Shown here piece by piece: positions 31,970-39,295 of a DNA stretch of 49,646 nt (positions within the stretch are counted from its first letter, which is position 1; every line of letters begins with the position of its first letter). Below the pieces are notes generated by a model, which was given only the letters and a program-made list of their open reading frames with translations, ran no database searches and was not told the DNA's origin. The stretch comes from a virus, in IMG/VR virus record IMGVR_UViG_3300025889_000181, positions 1-49,646 of that record, one strand, 5' to 3'. The position numbers were made by a program, and so were the translations under genes.

Positions 31970-32045
31970 GGTTTATTACTCCTAGTAATTGTGGCGGATT
32001 CCACAGACCCCGAAGGGTTTCGGCTGATATCCAATCAGCAGCTCG

Positions 32046-32240
32046 TCAGTGTGGGCGATGCTCTCGGCGCTTTAGTTCAGAGAAGCAATAAAGGATTTCA
32101 TCCTGATACTGTCCGGCCTTGGGGTTATCAGGCATTGCAGCTAGAGCCTGACGGCAGTCTTCGATGACGTACCGTAATGAATGAGTGCTGCGCTTCTTGC
32201 AGTCTCTGATGTAGTCGCTGTGCCAGTTGCTATAGTCCAT
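32046..32240 (-). CDS. Conserved small phage protein
   Basis: 64 residues from the ATG at 32240 with GAGGAG upstream. S-L-R-Y-V-I-E-D-C-R-Q-A-L-A-A-M-P-D-N-P-K-A-G followed by Y-Q-D-E-I-L-Y-C is a pattern that recurs in phages without known function. A longer frame to 32312 has no ribosome site. Just upstream of the ATPase. Confidence 0.75.
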   Translation of the reverse strand: MDYSNWHSDYIRDCKKRSTHSLRYVIEDCRQALAAMPDNPKAGQYQDEILYCFSELKRREHRPH

Positions 32241-32251
32241 CTTGATTCTCC

Positions 32252-32407
32252 TCAGTGTAGATTTTTGATTAGGTATTGGATGCGGCGGGCTTCTTGCCAG
32301 AGTAACGCGCACTCATTGGATGTGTAGCGGGTTTGACCCGATAACTCTAACGCGACAATCTTCGGCGTTATTTCGTTTAGTTGATGGTTAAGTTCTGTCT
32401 TGTTCAT
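32252..32407 (-). CDS. Small hypothetical protein, first of the AAA+/VWA unit
   Basis: 51 residues, beginning M-N-K-T-E-L-N-H-Q-L-N-E-I and including C-A-L-L-W-Q-E-A-R-R-I-Q-Y-L-I. A strong AAGGAG ribosome site precedes the ATG, and its stop TGA leads straight into the GGAG of the next gene. Soluble and helical. Function unknown. Confidence 0.65.
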   Translation of the reverse strand: MNKTELNHQLNEITPKIVALELSGQTRYTSNECALLWQEARRIQYLIKNLH

Positions 32408-32811
32408 GGTGTTACTCCTTTATGTTTCGGCCTGCTGGGCCTCGTCAGTGCATCAGCATCAGATGCAGACATAAATGAGCATTGAGTGACCGCCGCCCCG
32501 CCGACATTATCCTGTGCCGTTCAGTTCCCCTCAGCTCCGGTCTTACCGTCGACCACCTGCAGTACAGTGGCTCACTTCACTGGGGTAGGGCTCTCGCCCC
32601 GCAGGATTTAGCGGTATCGCTGGGCTCCTCGTCGCCGGTGTCGCTGTTCGATTCTGGATACAACTGAAACGAAACTGAACAATAAACTAATGACAAGTGA
32701 CATGCAACACCTATTGAATGATTAATGACAACTAGCCACGAATATATTGAGGAGCAGGGATTTATTAGGGGTGGGGGGTAGGCTGCCAATAGCAGTGTTA
32801 TTAAAACCAGT

Positions 32812-32831
32812 GGTACACAGAACACAGCAGT
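32812..32831 (-). repeat. Inverted copy of the ACTGCTGTGTT repeat
   Basis: On the minus strand this reads ACTGCTGTGTTCTGTGTACC, matching ACTGCTGTGTTTTGTGCGCC at 27746-27765 at 17 of 20 positions. The two copies face each other across the minus-strand AAA+/VWA block. Confidence 0.6.
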
Positions 32832-32930
32832 CGGGGGCATTATCCGGATTTAGCCCCAGCCACTTGAGTTGTTTTTTTTGCATAAGTAGAAGCAAGACTT
32901 TAGGTGTGTCATAAGTCATTGATATATAAG

Positions 32931-32952
32931 GTATCTTCTCTGTAGGACGTTT
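32931..32952 (+). promoter_or_regulatory. Promoter-like element shared with 24701-24720
   Basis: ATATAAGGTATCTTCTCTGTAG here and ATATAAGGTATTTTCTGTAG before RusA differ by one base and a 2-bp insertion. It is upstream of TerS by about 215 bp. It may be a common phage promoter or regulator site. Confidence 0.35.
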
Positions 32953-33078
32953 TCTGTCATTACTTGACCAATGGCTAGGGGTAATCCTAAAACGCCTCAG
33001 AGGGGCTCAGAATGCGTCTAATCGCTGTCAAGTATTTTGTGATAAATATTTAAATCGCAAGGCACAAAGCATGTCGAA

Positions 33079-33092
33079 TGTCAACGTTGACA
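33079..33092. promoter_or_regulatory. 14-bp perfect palindrome before TerS
   Basis: TGTCAACGTTGACA is a perfect palindrome 74 bp before the TerS start. It could be an operator. No second copy was seen. Confidence 0.4.
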
Positions 33093-33165
33093 GGTCATAG
33101 CTTTGTGTGCAGGGGGTTTGCCGTTCGATAGAATCCGGCAATCAATCACTGAAGGATGAATAGAC

Positions 33166-33642
33166 ATGGCCGCTAAAGACATGACTCCCAAACAACTGCA
33201 TTTCTGTCGATGCGTAGCGTCAGGTATGACCCAAGCAGACGCATACAGGGAGGCATACGAGCCCAGTGACTCAACTACGGCTGCGAGCATCCACACGCTA
33301 GCGTCAAGGCTAATGGGTCAGGTTGAGATTAGGTCAAGGGTGGATACGCTAATCGCTGCTAGAGAGCGTGCTGTTGCAGCTTCTGCCCTCTCTGACAGAG
33401 AGAAGGTTCTAAGCAAGCTGCGCGGCTGGATGGATTCCGCAGAGCCGACTGACTCAACCAAGCTGAGAGCGGCTGAGCTGCTCGGTAAAGCTGCTGGCCT
33501 GTTCACTACCGAGGTCAACGTGACCACCAAAGAGCGGGATGCATCGGAGGTGGCTGCTGAGTTGGAGCAGAGACTGGCAGGCCTGAGCTGGGAGGGTGTC
33601 GATGCTACTCATGGGCCCGATGCCGGCGACGACATCCACTGA
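33166..33642 (+). CDS. terS: Terminase small subunit
   Basis: 158 residues with AAGGATG ribosome site. M-T-P-K-Q-L-H-F-C-R-C-V-A-S-G-M-T-Q-A-D-A-Y-R-E-A-Y is the N-terminal DNA-binding helix-turn-helix of the Terminase_2 small-subunit group. The centre is helical, and the C-terminus D-A-S-E-V-A-A-E-L-E-Q-R-L is a helix likely to contact the large subunit. It recognises phage DNA for packaging. Base composition is GC-rich like the minus-strand block on its left and unlike TerL on its right, with a 457-bp gap between the two subunits. Confidence 0.88.
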   Translation: MAAKDMTPKQLHFCRCVASGMTQADAYREAYEPSDSTTAASIHTLASRLMGQVEIRSRVDTLIAARERAVAASALSDREKVLSKLRGWMDSAEPTDSTKLRAAELLGKAAGLFTTEVNVTTKERDASEVAAELEQRLAGLSWEGVDATHGPDAGDDIH

Positions 33643-33925
33643 GCCCACGCACTCGCATTGCGTTGACGCATGCATAGGCGCATTTGCCCACGCACGCACC
33701 TTCCCCGCCATGACCCCCAACCCCCCCTGAGCGCACGGCGTGCATACACATACATATACATAGTAATACGCTCAAATAATTACCCTTTTTTCTGTCAGAA
33801 AACATGTCACATGTAATTTGTCACCCCTTTTGTTTTCAACTTTTGCATTGGGAGTCCCATGCCCTAAAAAAATTTTGCAAATTTTTGGCTTACTTATTTG
33901 ACTTATCTGTCAAGGGGGGGCAATA

Positions 33926-33934
33926 TGCTATAAT
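33926..33934 (+). promoter_or_regulatory. Extended -10 sigma70-type promoter for late genes
   Basis: TGCTATAAT is a perfect extended -10 box. Upstream the best -35 match is weak (CTGTCA at 33907), which extended -10 promoters tolerate. Transcription would start near 33941, ten bases before the first AAGTAG repeat, placing the repeats in the early transcribed region of the TerL unit. Confidence 0.65.
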
Positions 33935-33952
33935 CAAAGTGACAACTGCGTA

Positions 33953-34092
33953 CTAAGTAGTCTACTAAGTCAAAGTAGGCTATGTCGTTTCCCTTGAAGG
34001 GAACGACAGTAAGTAGGCAATATCTTAGAAGTCTGCTTTTAAGTAGCCTGCTAAGACTAAGTAGACTACTAAGACTAAGTAGAGGGCTAAGT
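33953..34092. repeat. 18-bp AAGTAG repeats, locus 2 (before TerL)
   Basis: Units at 33953 (perfect core), 33971 (half), 34009 (half) and a gapless tandem trio at 34039, 34057 and 34075 with exact 18-bp period. Consensus CTAAGTAGNCTACTAAGA, with AGTAGNCTACT a palindrome. TerL starts at 34100. The family also occurs at 25293-25370 and nowhere else I could find. Confidence 0.85.
33984..34007 (+). other. Bulged hairpin within the repeat array
   Basis: GTCGTT plus CCCT pair with AGGG plus AACGAC around a TGA loop, with a single T bulged. It interrupts the array between half-units. There is no T-tract, so it is not a standard terminator; it could be a packaging, origin or attenuator structure. Confidence 0.5.
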
Positions 34093-34099
34093 TTTAAGT

Positions 34100-35611
34100 A
34101 TGGCTATAGAAGATCGAATAGATCCTAATCTTTTAAAAAACATTGATAAGCTACCAGTTAAGGATCAAGAAGAAATTCTTATTCTTTTGGAAGAGCTAGA
34201 AGATGCTGAAAAAAAAGAAAAGGCTAGGAATACCTTCATAGGGTTTGTCAATAAGGTTTGGCCGGCTTTTATTGAAGGGCGGCATCATAAGATCATGGCC
34301 AATGCTTTTGAACGTGTTGCCAAAGGAGAACTTAAAAGACTTATTGTTAATATGCCGCCAAGGCATACCAAGTCTGAGTTTGCATCGTTCTTATTGCCCG
34401 CATGGTTTTTGGGCAACTATCCTGAAAAGAAAATAATTCAAACCGCTCACACCGCAGAATTATCTGTTGGTTTTGGGCGTAAAGTTAGAAACCTTGTAGA
34501 CAGTGATGACTATAAGTCTATATTTCCGAATGTGCTGTTGAGGTCTGACTCCAAGGCCGCTGGTCGATGGAGTACCAACAAAGGTGGCGAATACTTCGCT
34601 ATTGGTGTTGGAGGTGCAGTTACAGGTAAAGGCGCGGATCTTCTTGTTATCGACGACCCTCATAGTGAGCAAGAAGGTCAAAGCTCTGACCCTTCCGTCT
34701 TTGACCGTGTATATGACTGGTATACCTCTGGGCCTCGACAGCGCCTCCAACCCGGAGGATCGATAATTGTTGTTATGACTCGTTGGCATAAACGGGACTT
34801 AACAGGACAAATACTAAAATCATCCTTGCAAAGAGCAGGATCAGATGAATGGGAGCTTATAGAGTTTCCTGCTTTAATGCCGTCAGATGAGCCGCTTTGG
34901 CCTGAGTTCTGGCCTAAAGACGAACTAGAGGCTTTAAGAAACGAGCTACCTGCTCCAAAATGGAACGCCCAGTACCAACAAAACCCAACCTCAGAAGAGG
35001 GCGCGTTAGTTAAAAGAGACTGGTGGAGGACTTGGGAAAAAGACAATCCTCCGATGTGCGAGTTTATTATCCAATCTTGGGATACAGCATTTCTTAAAAC
35101 ACAAAGATCTGACTTTTCGGCATGTACAACGTGGGGAGTTTTTTATCACTCAGACAGCTCAGGTATTGAACAGCCAAATATTATTCTTCTGGATGCACAT
35201 AAAGAAAGGCTAGAGTTTCCAGAGCTTAAGAAAAAAGCTTATGAAATGTGGGTTGATTGGCAACCCGATGCCTTTATCGTAGAAGCCAAAGCAGCAGGAA
35301 CGCCCCTAATATTTGAATTAAGATCAATGGGCATTCCGGTTTCTGAGTATACTCCGTCCAGAGGCAACGATAAGATTTCTAGGGTAAACGCTGTATCAGA
35401 TCTTTTTGCGTCCGGTATTGTTTGGGCACCTGAGTTAAGGTTCGCAGAAGAAGTTATTGAAGAGTTTGCTGCATTTCCAGCAGGGGAACATGATGACCTT
35501 GTTGACTCCTCTACGCAGGCATTGCTTAGGTTTAGACAGGGCGGATTCCTGAAGCTAAACAGCGATGAGGAAGACGAACCGTTTTATCCCAAAAAGGCTA
35601 TCTACTACTAA
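34100..35611 (+). CDS. terL: Terminase large subunit
   Basis: 503 residues. ATPase: Walker A-like M-P-P-R-H89-T-K91-S-E, Walker B D-L-L-V-I-D185-D-P. Nuclease (RNase H fold): S-W-D328-T-A-F, V-E395-A-K-A-A-G, and H464-D-D466-L-V-D-S. It drives DNA into the head and cuts concatemers. The ribosome site is weak (TTTTAAGT), and the 18-bp repeats come to within 8 bases of the start, so translation may be affected by whatever binds there. Stop overlaps next start (TAATG). Confidence 0.95.
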   Translation: MAIEDRIDPNLLKNIDKLPVKDQEEILILLEELEDAEKKEKARNTFIGFVNKVWPAFIEGRHHKIMANAFERVAKGELKRLIVNMPPRHTKSEFASFLLPAWFLGNYPEKKIIQTAHTAELSVGFGRKVRNLVDSDDYKSIFPNVLLRSDSKAAGRWSTNKGGEYFAIGVGGAVTGKGADLLVIDDPHSEQEGQSSDPSVFDRVYDWYTSGPRQRLQPGGSIIVVMTRWHKRDLTGQILKSSLQRAGSDEWELIEFPALMPSDEPLWPEFWPKDELEALRNELPAPKWNAQYQQNPTSEEGALVKRDWWRTWEKDNPPMCEFIIQSWDTAFLKTQRSDFSACTTWGVFYHSDSSGIEQPNIILLDAHKERLEFPELKKKAYEMWVDWQPDAFIVEAKAAGTPLIFELRSMGIPVSEYTPSRGNDKISRVNAVSDLFASGIVWAPELRFAEEVIEEFAAFPAGEHDDLVDSSTQALLRFRQGGFLKLNSDEEDEPFYPKKAIYY

Positions 35612-36288
35612 TGGCGTTCTTGCAGAGCAATATTCCCTACTTTAAATGTTGGGTTAGACGAGAGTACACCCATAACAACCAGAAGTATCATGGCGAGTTT
35701 TTGCATGCAATGGCTGTAGCTGTTACAACAATGCCAAAGAGATGCTTAAGTTTTCAGGTTATTTTTACTGGCGCTGAAACTTACGATGATGAAGAACAAC
35801 AAAATGTTCATGGCGGAGCGATGTGGGCTAGAATGCCTATTACCGCTTTGGTGGGCGACACTCCTTTTGAAGAGTGGCCCAATGAATTACCCGTATGGGC
35901 GGCACAACCTTGGGATTGTATGTCGCATACTCATGCAGTTTATCAGATAGAAAGAGCAAGCCCAGCGCCTTGGTTTGCTAAAGTAGATGGAGAGTTTTAC
36001 CCAGCAAAGTATTACTTTACTGTAGACTACACAGATAATGAGGTGGCGGATGATCCAGCTCAGCATAAACAAAGCCATGTGCTAGAGTTGCTTAATGCTG
36101 GCGAGTACACGGGAAATATTGTTGCCCTGCCTAATAATAGAGTAAGGGTGACGCATCCAGCTTGGTTTGAAACTGGAGTTGGCGCTCCAGACTTTAGGCC
36201 TAATCAACGAACCTACAACTCAAAAGATGATGTAGAGTATATTCATGACACAAAGCGGGTTTTTGACAACCTGTACAGTGAGGATTAA
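35611..36288 (+). CDS. Hypothetical protein between TerL and portal
   Basis: 225 residues, not recognised. Rich in Trp, Tyr and Phe; contains F-L-H-A-M-A-V-A-V-T-T-M-P-K-R-C-L-S-F-Q-V-I-F, G-G-A-M-W-A-R-M-P-I-T-A-L-V and W-D-C-M-S-H-T-H-A-V. This late-gene position is often held by conserved marine-phage proteins of unknown role. Beta-rich, no membrane segment. A packaging or head-assembly function is inferred from neighbours. Confidence 0.7.
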   Translation: MAFLQSNIPYFKCWVRREYTHNNQKYHGEFLHAMAVAVTTMPKRCLSFQVIFTGAETYDDEEQQNVHGGAMWARMPITALVGDTPFEEWPNELPVWAAQPWDCMSHTHAVYQIERASPAPWFAKVDGEFYPAKYYFTVDYTDNEVADDPAQHKQSHVLELLNAGEYTGNIVALPNNRVRVTHPAWFETGVGAPDFRPNQRTYNSKDDVEYIHDTKRVFDNLYSED

Positions 36289-36567
36289 ATGAAAAAAACT
36301 AAAGGTTACATGCTAGGTGGCAAGACTAAAGGAATGTCTAATGGCGGTAAATTAAAAATGACCACCAATAAGCAGGGCAAAGAGGTTCCTTTCTTTGCTG
36401 CTGATGGCGTTGGCAAAATGAGTTCTGGGCGAAAAGTCCCAACGACTAAAGGTTATTTTATGGGCGGTAAGACTAAGGGCATGGCCAAAGGCGGTAAGAC
36501 CGGAGGTAAAACAATAGCTCGCGGATCTGGCGCAGCAAGACCTCAAGAATTTGGAAAGAATGGCTAA
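36289..36567 (+). CDS. Lys/Gly-rich repeat protein
   Basis: 92 residues with a strong positive charge. Two copies of T-K-G-Y-x-x-G-G-K-T-K-G-M-x-x-G-G-K (starting near residues 4 and 53) flank a short middle part. Begins right after the upstream stop and its own stop overlaps the portal start (TAATG). Similar G-K-T-K-G endings occur in the protein at 44663. Likely nucleic-acid-binding and perhaps packed in the head; inferred from charge. Confidence 0.65.
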   Translation: MKKTKGYMLGGKTKGMSNGGKLKMTTNKQGKEVPFFAADGVGKMSSGRKVPTTKGYFMGGKTKGMAKGGKTGGKTIARGSGAARPQEFGKNG

Positions 36568-39038
36568 TGGCTATCGATAGAACTCTTCGCTCCAATCCAC
36601 TGGTTGGAGAAGGAGGCGACATTGAGATTGAAATAGAAAACCCTGAGGCTGTTTCTATTGAGACAGAAGATGGCGGGGTTATTTTAGATTTTGATCCTGA
36701 TGCAAGCACGCTAGCATCGCTAGGAATGCTTCCCCATGATGCTAACTTAGCAGACGTTGTCGATGATGCAGAGTTAAGTGTAATAGCATCTGAGCTTGTT
36801 GGGCAGTTTAAGTCTGACAAAGAAAGTCGTGCAGATTGGGAAAGAGCCTATGTTGATGGCCTAGATTTGCTTGGTCTTAAGAATGAAGACAGAACCACAC
36901 CGTGGGACGGTGCTTGCGGGGTCTTTCATCCATTGCTTTCTGAGTCTGTAATCAAGTTCCAGTCTCAATCCATACAAGAGCTATTCCCAGCAAGCGGGCC
37001 TGTAAAAACTTCAGTTGTTGGCGCAATAACTGATGATAAAGAAAAGCAAGCTTATAGGGTTCAGAATTATTTAAACTACCTGCTTACAGAAAAAATGACA
37101 GAGTATCGCTCGGAAACCGAGAAGATGTTGTTTTCTTTGCCGTTAGCGGGCAGTGCTTTTAGAAAGATCTACTATGATCCCAGCATGGGCAGACCGTGCA
37201 GCATGTTTGTTCCAGCAGAAGACTTTGTTGTTAGCTATGGAGCGTCAGATCTAACAACCTGTGAAAGAGCTACTCACATCATGAAGCGGACTTCTAATGA
37301 GATCCGTAAGCTTCAGGTGTCTGGCTTTTATAAAGACATAGAGCTTGGGGCTCCTTCTAATGATGTCGATAGGGTTGAGGAAAAATATAATAGGCTGACT
37401 GGAGACAGCGCCAGTTACGATCTGGACTCAAGGCACACTATCTTGGAGATGCAAGTAAATTTAGACCTTGTAGGCTTTGAAGACAAAGAGGGCGGAGAGC
37501 CTACAGGCATTGCGCTGCCTTATGTTGTGTCAATAGACCTTGGCTCTAGAGAAATATTATCTATACGGCGCAATTGGTATGAGGGCGATAACCTAAAAAC
37601 AAAGCGTGAGCACTTCGTTCATTACCAATATATACCCGGATTAGGATTCTATGGGTTTGGATTGATCCACATGATAGGTGGACTAGCCAAATCGGCTACA
37701 TCATTACTCCGTCAACTAGTAGACGCGGGTACTTTATCTAATCTTCCGGGCGGACTTAAGTCTAGAGGACTAAGAATTAAGGGTGATGACACCCCAATCA
37801 TGCCCGGAGAGTTCCGAGACGTAGATGTTCCGGGTGGAGCGATCAAAGACAACATCAGCTTCATGCCATATAAAGAGCCAAGCAACGTTTTGTATCAGTT
37901 GATGGGCGATATTGTAGAAGAAGGTAGGCGATTTGCCTCCGCAGGAGACGTTAAAGCTGCAGATATGAACGCAGAAGCCCCTGTTGGCACAACATTGGCC
38001 ATACTTGAGCGGTCAATGAAGGTAATGAGCGCCATTCAGGCCCGATTACACGCCTCTATGCGCGTAGAATTAAGGATATTAAGTGGCCTTGTAAGGGATT
38101 TTGGGCCCGAAAAGTACCCATATCTGCCTGATACCGACGATTTAGTCTCTGAAGACTTCGATGATCGCGTAGATATCATTCCTGTCAGCGATCCTAACGC
38201 TGGAACAATGGCTCAAAGAATAATGCAGTACCAAGCAGCTCTGCAATTAGCGGCTCAAGCCCCAGAAATGTACGATATGCCGTTATTGCATCGTAAAATG
38301 CTAGATATATTGGGCATTCAGGACGCAGAAAAGATTGTTCCTACAGATAAGGACATGAAACCCACTGATCCTGTTAGTGAAAACATGAATATCATTAATG
38401 GTAAGCCTGTCAAAGCGTTTATCTACCAAGATCACGAAGCTCACATCCAGACTCACATGAGTTTGACGCAAAATCCGCAGGTTATGGAGATAATGGGCAA
38501 AAGCCCCAACGCAAACAAAGCTATAGCGGAGATGTCGGCGCATGTACAAGAGCACTTGGCGTTCAAGTACAGGCAAGAAATAGAAAAAGAACTTGGAGTA
38601 GAGCTTCCAACCCCAGAAGAGTCGCTGCCTGAAGATATTGAGTACAGAATATCCAGACTGGTAGCTCCTGCTGCGGCCCAAGTTACAGGTAAAGCGGCAA
38701 GAGAGCAGCAAGCGCAGCAAGCTCAACAAAAAGCTCAAGACCCTATAGTGCAAATGCAACAACAAGAGCTTCAGATTAAACAACAAGAAGTTCAGCAACG
38801 TGCTCAAGCTGAAATGGCTAAGATACAGCTAGATATGCAGAAACTTATGATGAAATCAGAGCTGGATAGAGAGCGATTAGACCAGCAAGAAAGATTAGAG
38901 ACCGCAAAAATTGGAGCAAAGATAGCTGAGACTAATTCTAGGGAAGAATTAGAAGCTTCTAGGATAGCATCTCAAAATGAACTAGATGGAGCAAAGCTTG
39001 GTGTCCAAGTTGCTAAAGATATTATGGGAAATAAATGA
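36567..39038 (+). CDS. Portal protein, P22-type
   Basis: 823 residues. R-A-D-W-E-R-A-Y-V-D-G-L-D-L-L-G-L, T-P-W-D-G-A-C-G-V-F-H-P-L-L, E-K-M-L-F-S-L-P-L-A-G-S-A-F-R-K-I-Y-Y-D and P-G-L-G-F-Y-G-F-G-L-I-H are characteristic of large podovirus portals of the P22-like group. The last 130 residues are Gln/Glu-rich helix (barrel-type C-terminus). The portal forms the DNA channel and joins head to tail adaptors. Position after TerL and before scaffold fits. Confidence 0.9.
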   Translation: MAIDRTLRSNPLVGEGGDIEIEIENPEAVSIETEDGGVILDFDPDASTLASLGMLPHDANLADVVDDAELSVIASELVGQFKSDKESRADWERAYVDGLDLLGLKNEDRTTPWDGACGVFHPLLSESVIKFQSQSIQELFPASGPVKTSVVGAITDDKEKQAYRVQNYLNYLLTEKMTEYRSETEKMLFSLPLAGSAFRKIYYDPSMGRPCSMFVPAEDFVVSYGASDLTTCERATHIMKRTSNEIRKLQVSGFYKDIELGAPSNDVDRVEEKYNRLTGDSASYDLDSRHTILEMQVNLDLVGFEDKEGGEPTGIALPYVVSIDLGSREILSIRRNWYEGDNLKTKREHFVHYQYIPGLGFYGFGLIHMIGGLAKSATSLLRQLVDAGTLSNLPGGLKSRGLRIKGDDTPIMPGEFRDVDVPGGAIKDNISFMPYKEPSNVLYQLMGDIVEEGRRFASAGDVKAADMNAEAPVGTTLAILERSMKVMSAIQARLHASMRVELRILSGLVRDFGPEKYPYLPDTDDLVSEDFDDRVDIIPVSDPNAGTMAQRIMQYQAALQLAAQAPEMYDMPLLHRKMLDILGIQDAEKIVPTDKDMKPTDPVSENMNIINGKPVKAFIYQDHEAHIQTHMSLTQNPQVMEIMGKSPNANKAIAEMSAHVQEHLAFKYRQEIEKELGVELPTPEESLPEDIEYRISRLVAPAAAQVTGKAAREQQAQQAQQKAQDPIVQMQQQELQIKQQEVQQRAQAEMAKIQLDMQKLMMKSELDRERLDQQERLETAKIGAKIAETNSREELEASRIASQNELDGAKLGVQVAKDIMGNK

Positions 39039-39232
39039 CAAAAGAAGTAGACATATTTGATTATTTGAGGTCAAATGTTAGAGATCGAATGAATGACATA
39101 AGTGATCACATTAGTGGTGGCGGATGTGAAGATTTTGCAGAGTACAAAAAATGCTGCGGAATTATTCATGGTTTAGCACAAGCTGAACGAGAGATACTAG
39201 ACGCTAAGTCTCGATACGAGAACGCGCAATAA
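39035..39232 (+). CDS. Small conserved-type protein after portal
   Basis: 65 residues overlapping the portal stop (ATGA). V-D-I-F-D-Y-L-R-S-N-V-R-D-R-M-N-D-I, then C-C-G-I-I-H-G-L-A-Q-A-E-R-E-I-L-D. Three Cys in the middle. Helical. This pattern recurs downstream of portals in related phages, with no assigned role. Confidence 0.7.
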   Translation: MTKEVDIFDYLRSNVRDRMNDISDHISGGGCEDFAEYKKCCGIIHGLAQAEREILDAKSRYENAQ

Positions 39233-39286
39233 CGACTCTAGGCGTTTTCCTAGTGCAAGCGACTTCGGGCGTTTTCCCGATGCAAA
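39233..39286 (+). ncRNA. Two tandem 27-nt hairpins in the leader of the GroES-like gene
   Basis: Two 27-nt units (39233-39259, 39260-39286) share CGACT, the loop CGTTTT and TGCAA. Stems differ but remain paired: CTAGG/CCTAG (39238-39253) and TCGGG/CCCGA (39265-39280), so stem changes are compensated. They occupy the whole gap between two late genes and end at the AAGGAG ribosome site of the GroES-like gene. Probably a structured RNA or protein-binding leader. Confidence 0.65.
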
Positions 39287-39295
39287 GGAGAGTAT

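Larger units (their letters stand above)
32408..33165. other. Gene-free divergent control region
   Basis: GC-rich and foldable from 32440 to 32660 (for example GCATC/GATGC at about 32447, AGCG-GTAT-CGCT near 32610), then AT-richer. It holds a G-run (about 32769), an inverted copy of the ACTGCTGTGTT repeat (32812-32831), the ATATAAGGTAT element (32931-32952) and a palindrome at 33079. It must carry promoters for both the minus AAA+/VWA unit and TerS. Frames of 61 and 87 codons exist but lack ribosome sites. Confidence 0.55.
33643..34099. other. Promoter and repeat region between TerS and TerL
   Basis: No gene. Contents in order: CACGCAC-type short repeats and an ACATACATATACAT tract (33643-33765), an A/T-rich stretch (33867-33885), an extended -10 promoter (33926-33934), the 18-bp AAGTAG repeat array (33953-34092), and a bulged hairpin inside the array (33984-34007). 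The base composition changes sharply here, from GC-rich to AT-rich. Confidence 0.65.

Noticed and set aside
32482-32667. T-arm-like GTTCGATTC near 32646
   Set aside because: Flanking bases do not pair as a T-stem, so it is not part of a tRNA.
32577-32840. Minus-strand frame of 87 codons in the control region
   Set aside because: No ribosome site, odd composition, and it runs over the repeat and G-run. A 61-codon plus frame at 32482 was rejected for the same reasons.
33898-33934. TTGACT plus TATAAT as a standard promoter
   Set aside because: Spacer is 25 bp, too long; the extended -10 explanation is better.
33953-34092. CRISPR array
   Set aside because: Repeats are abutting or irregular, with no unique spacers and no cas genes.
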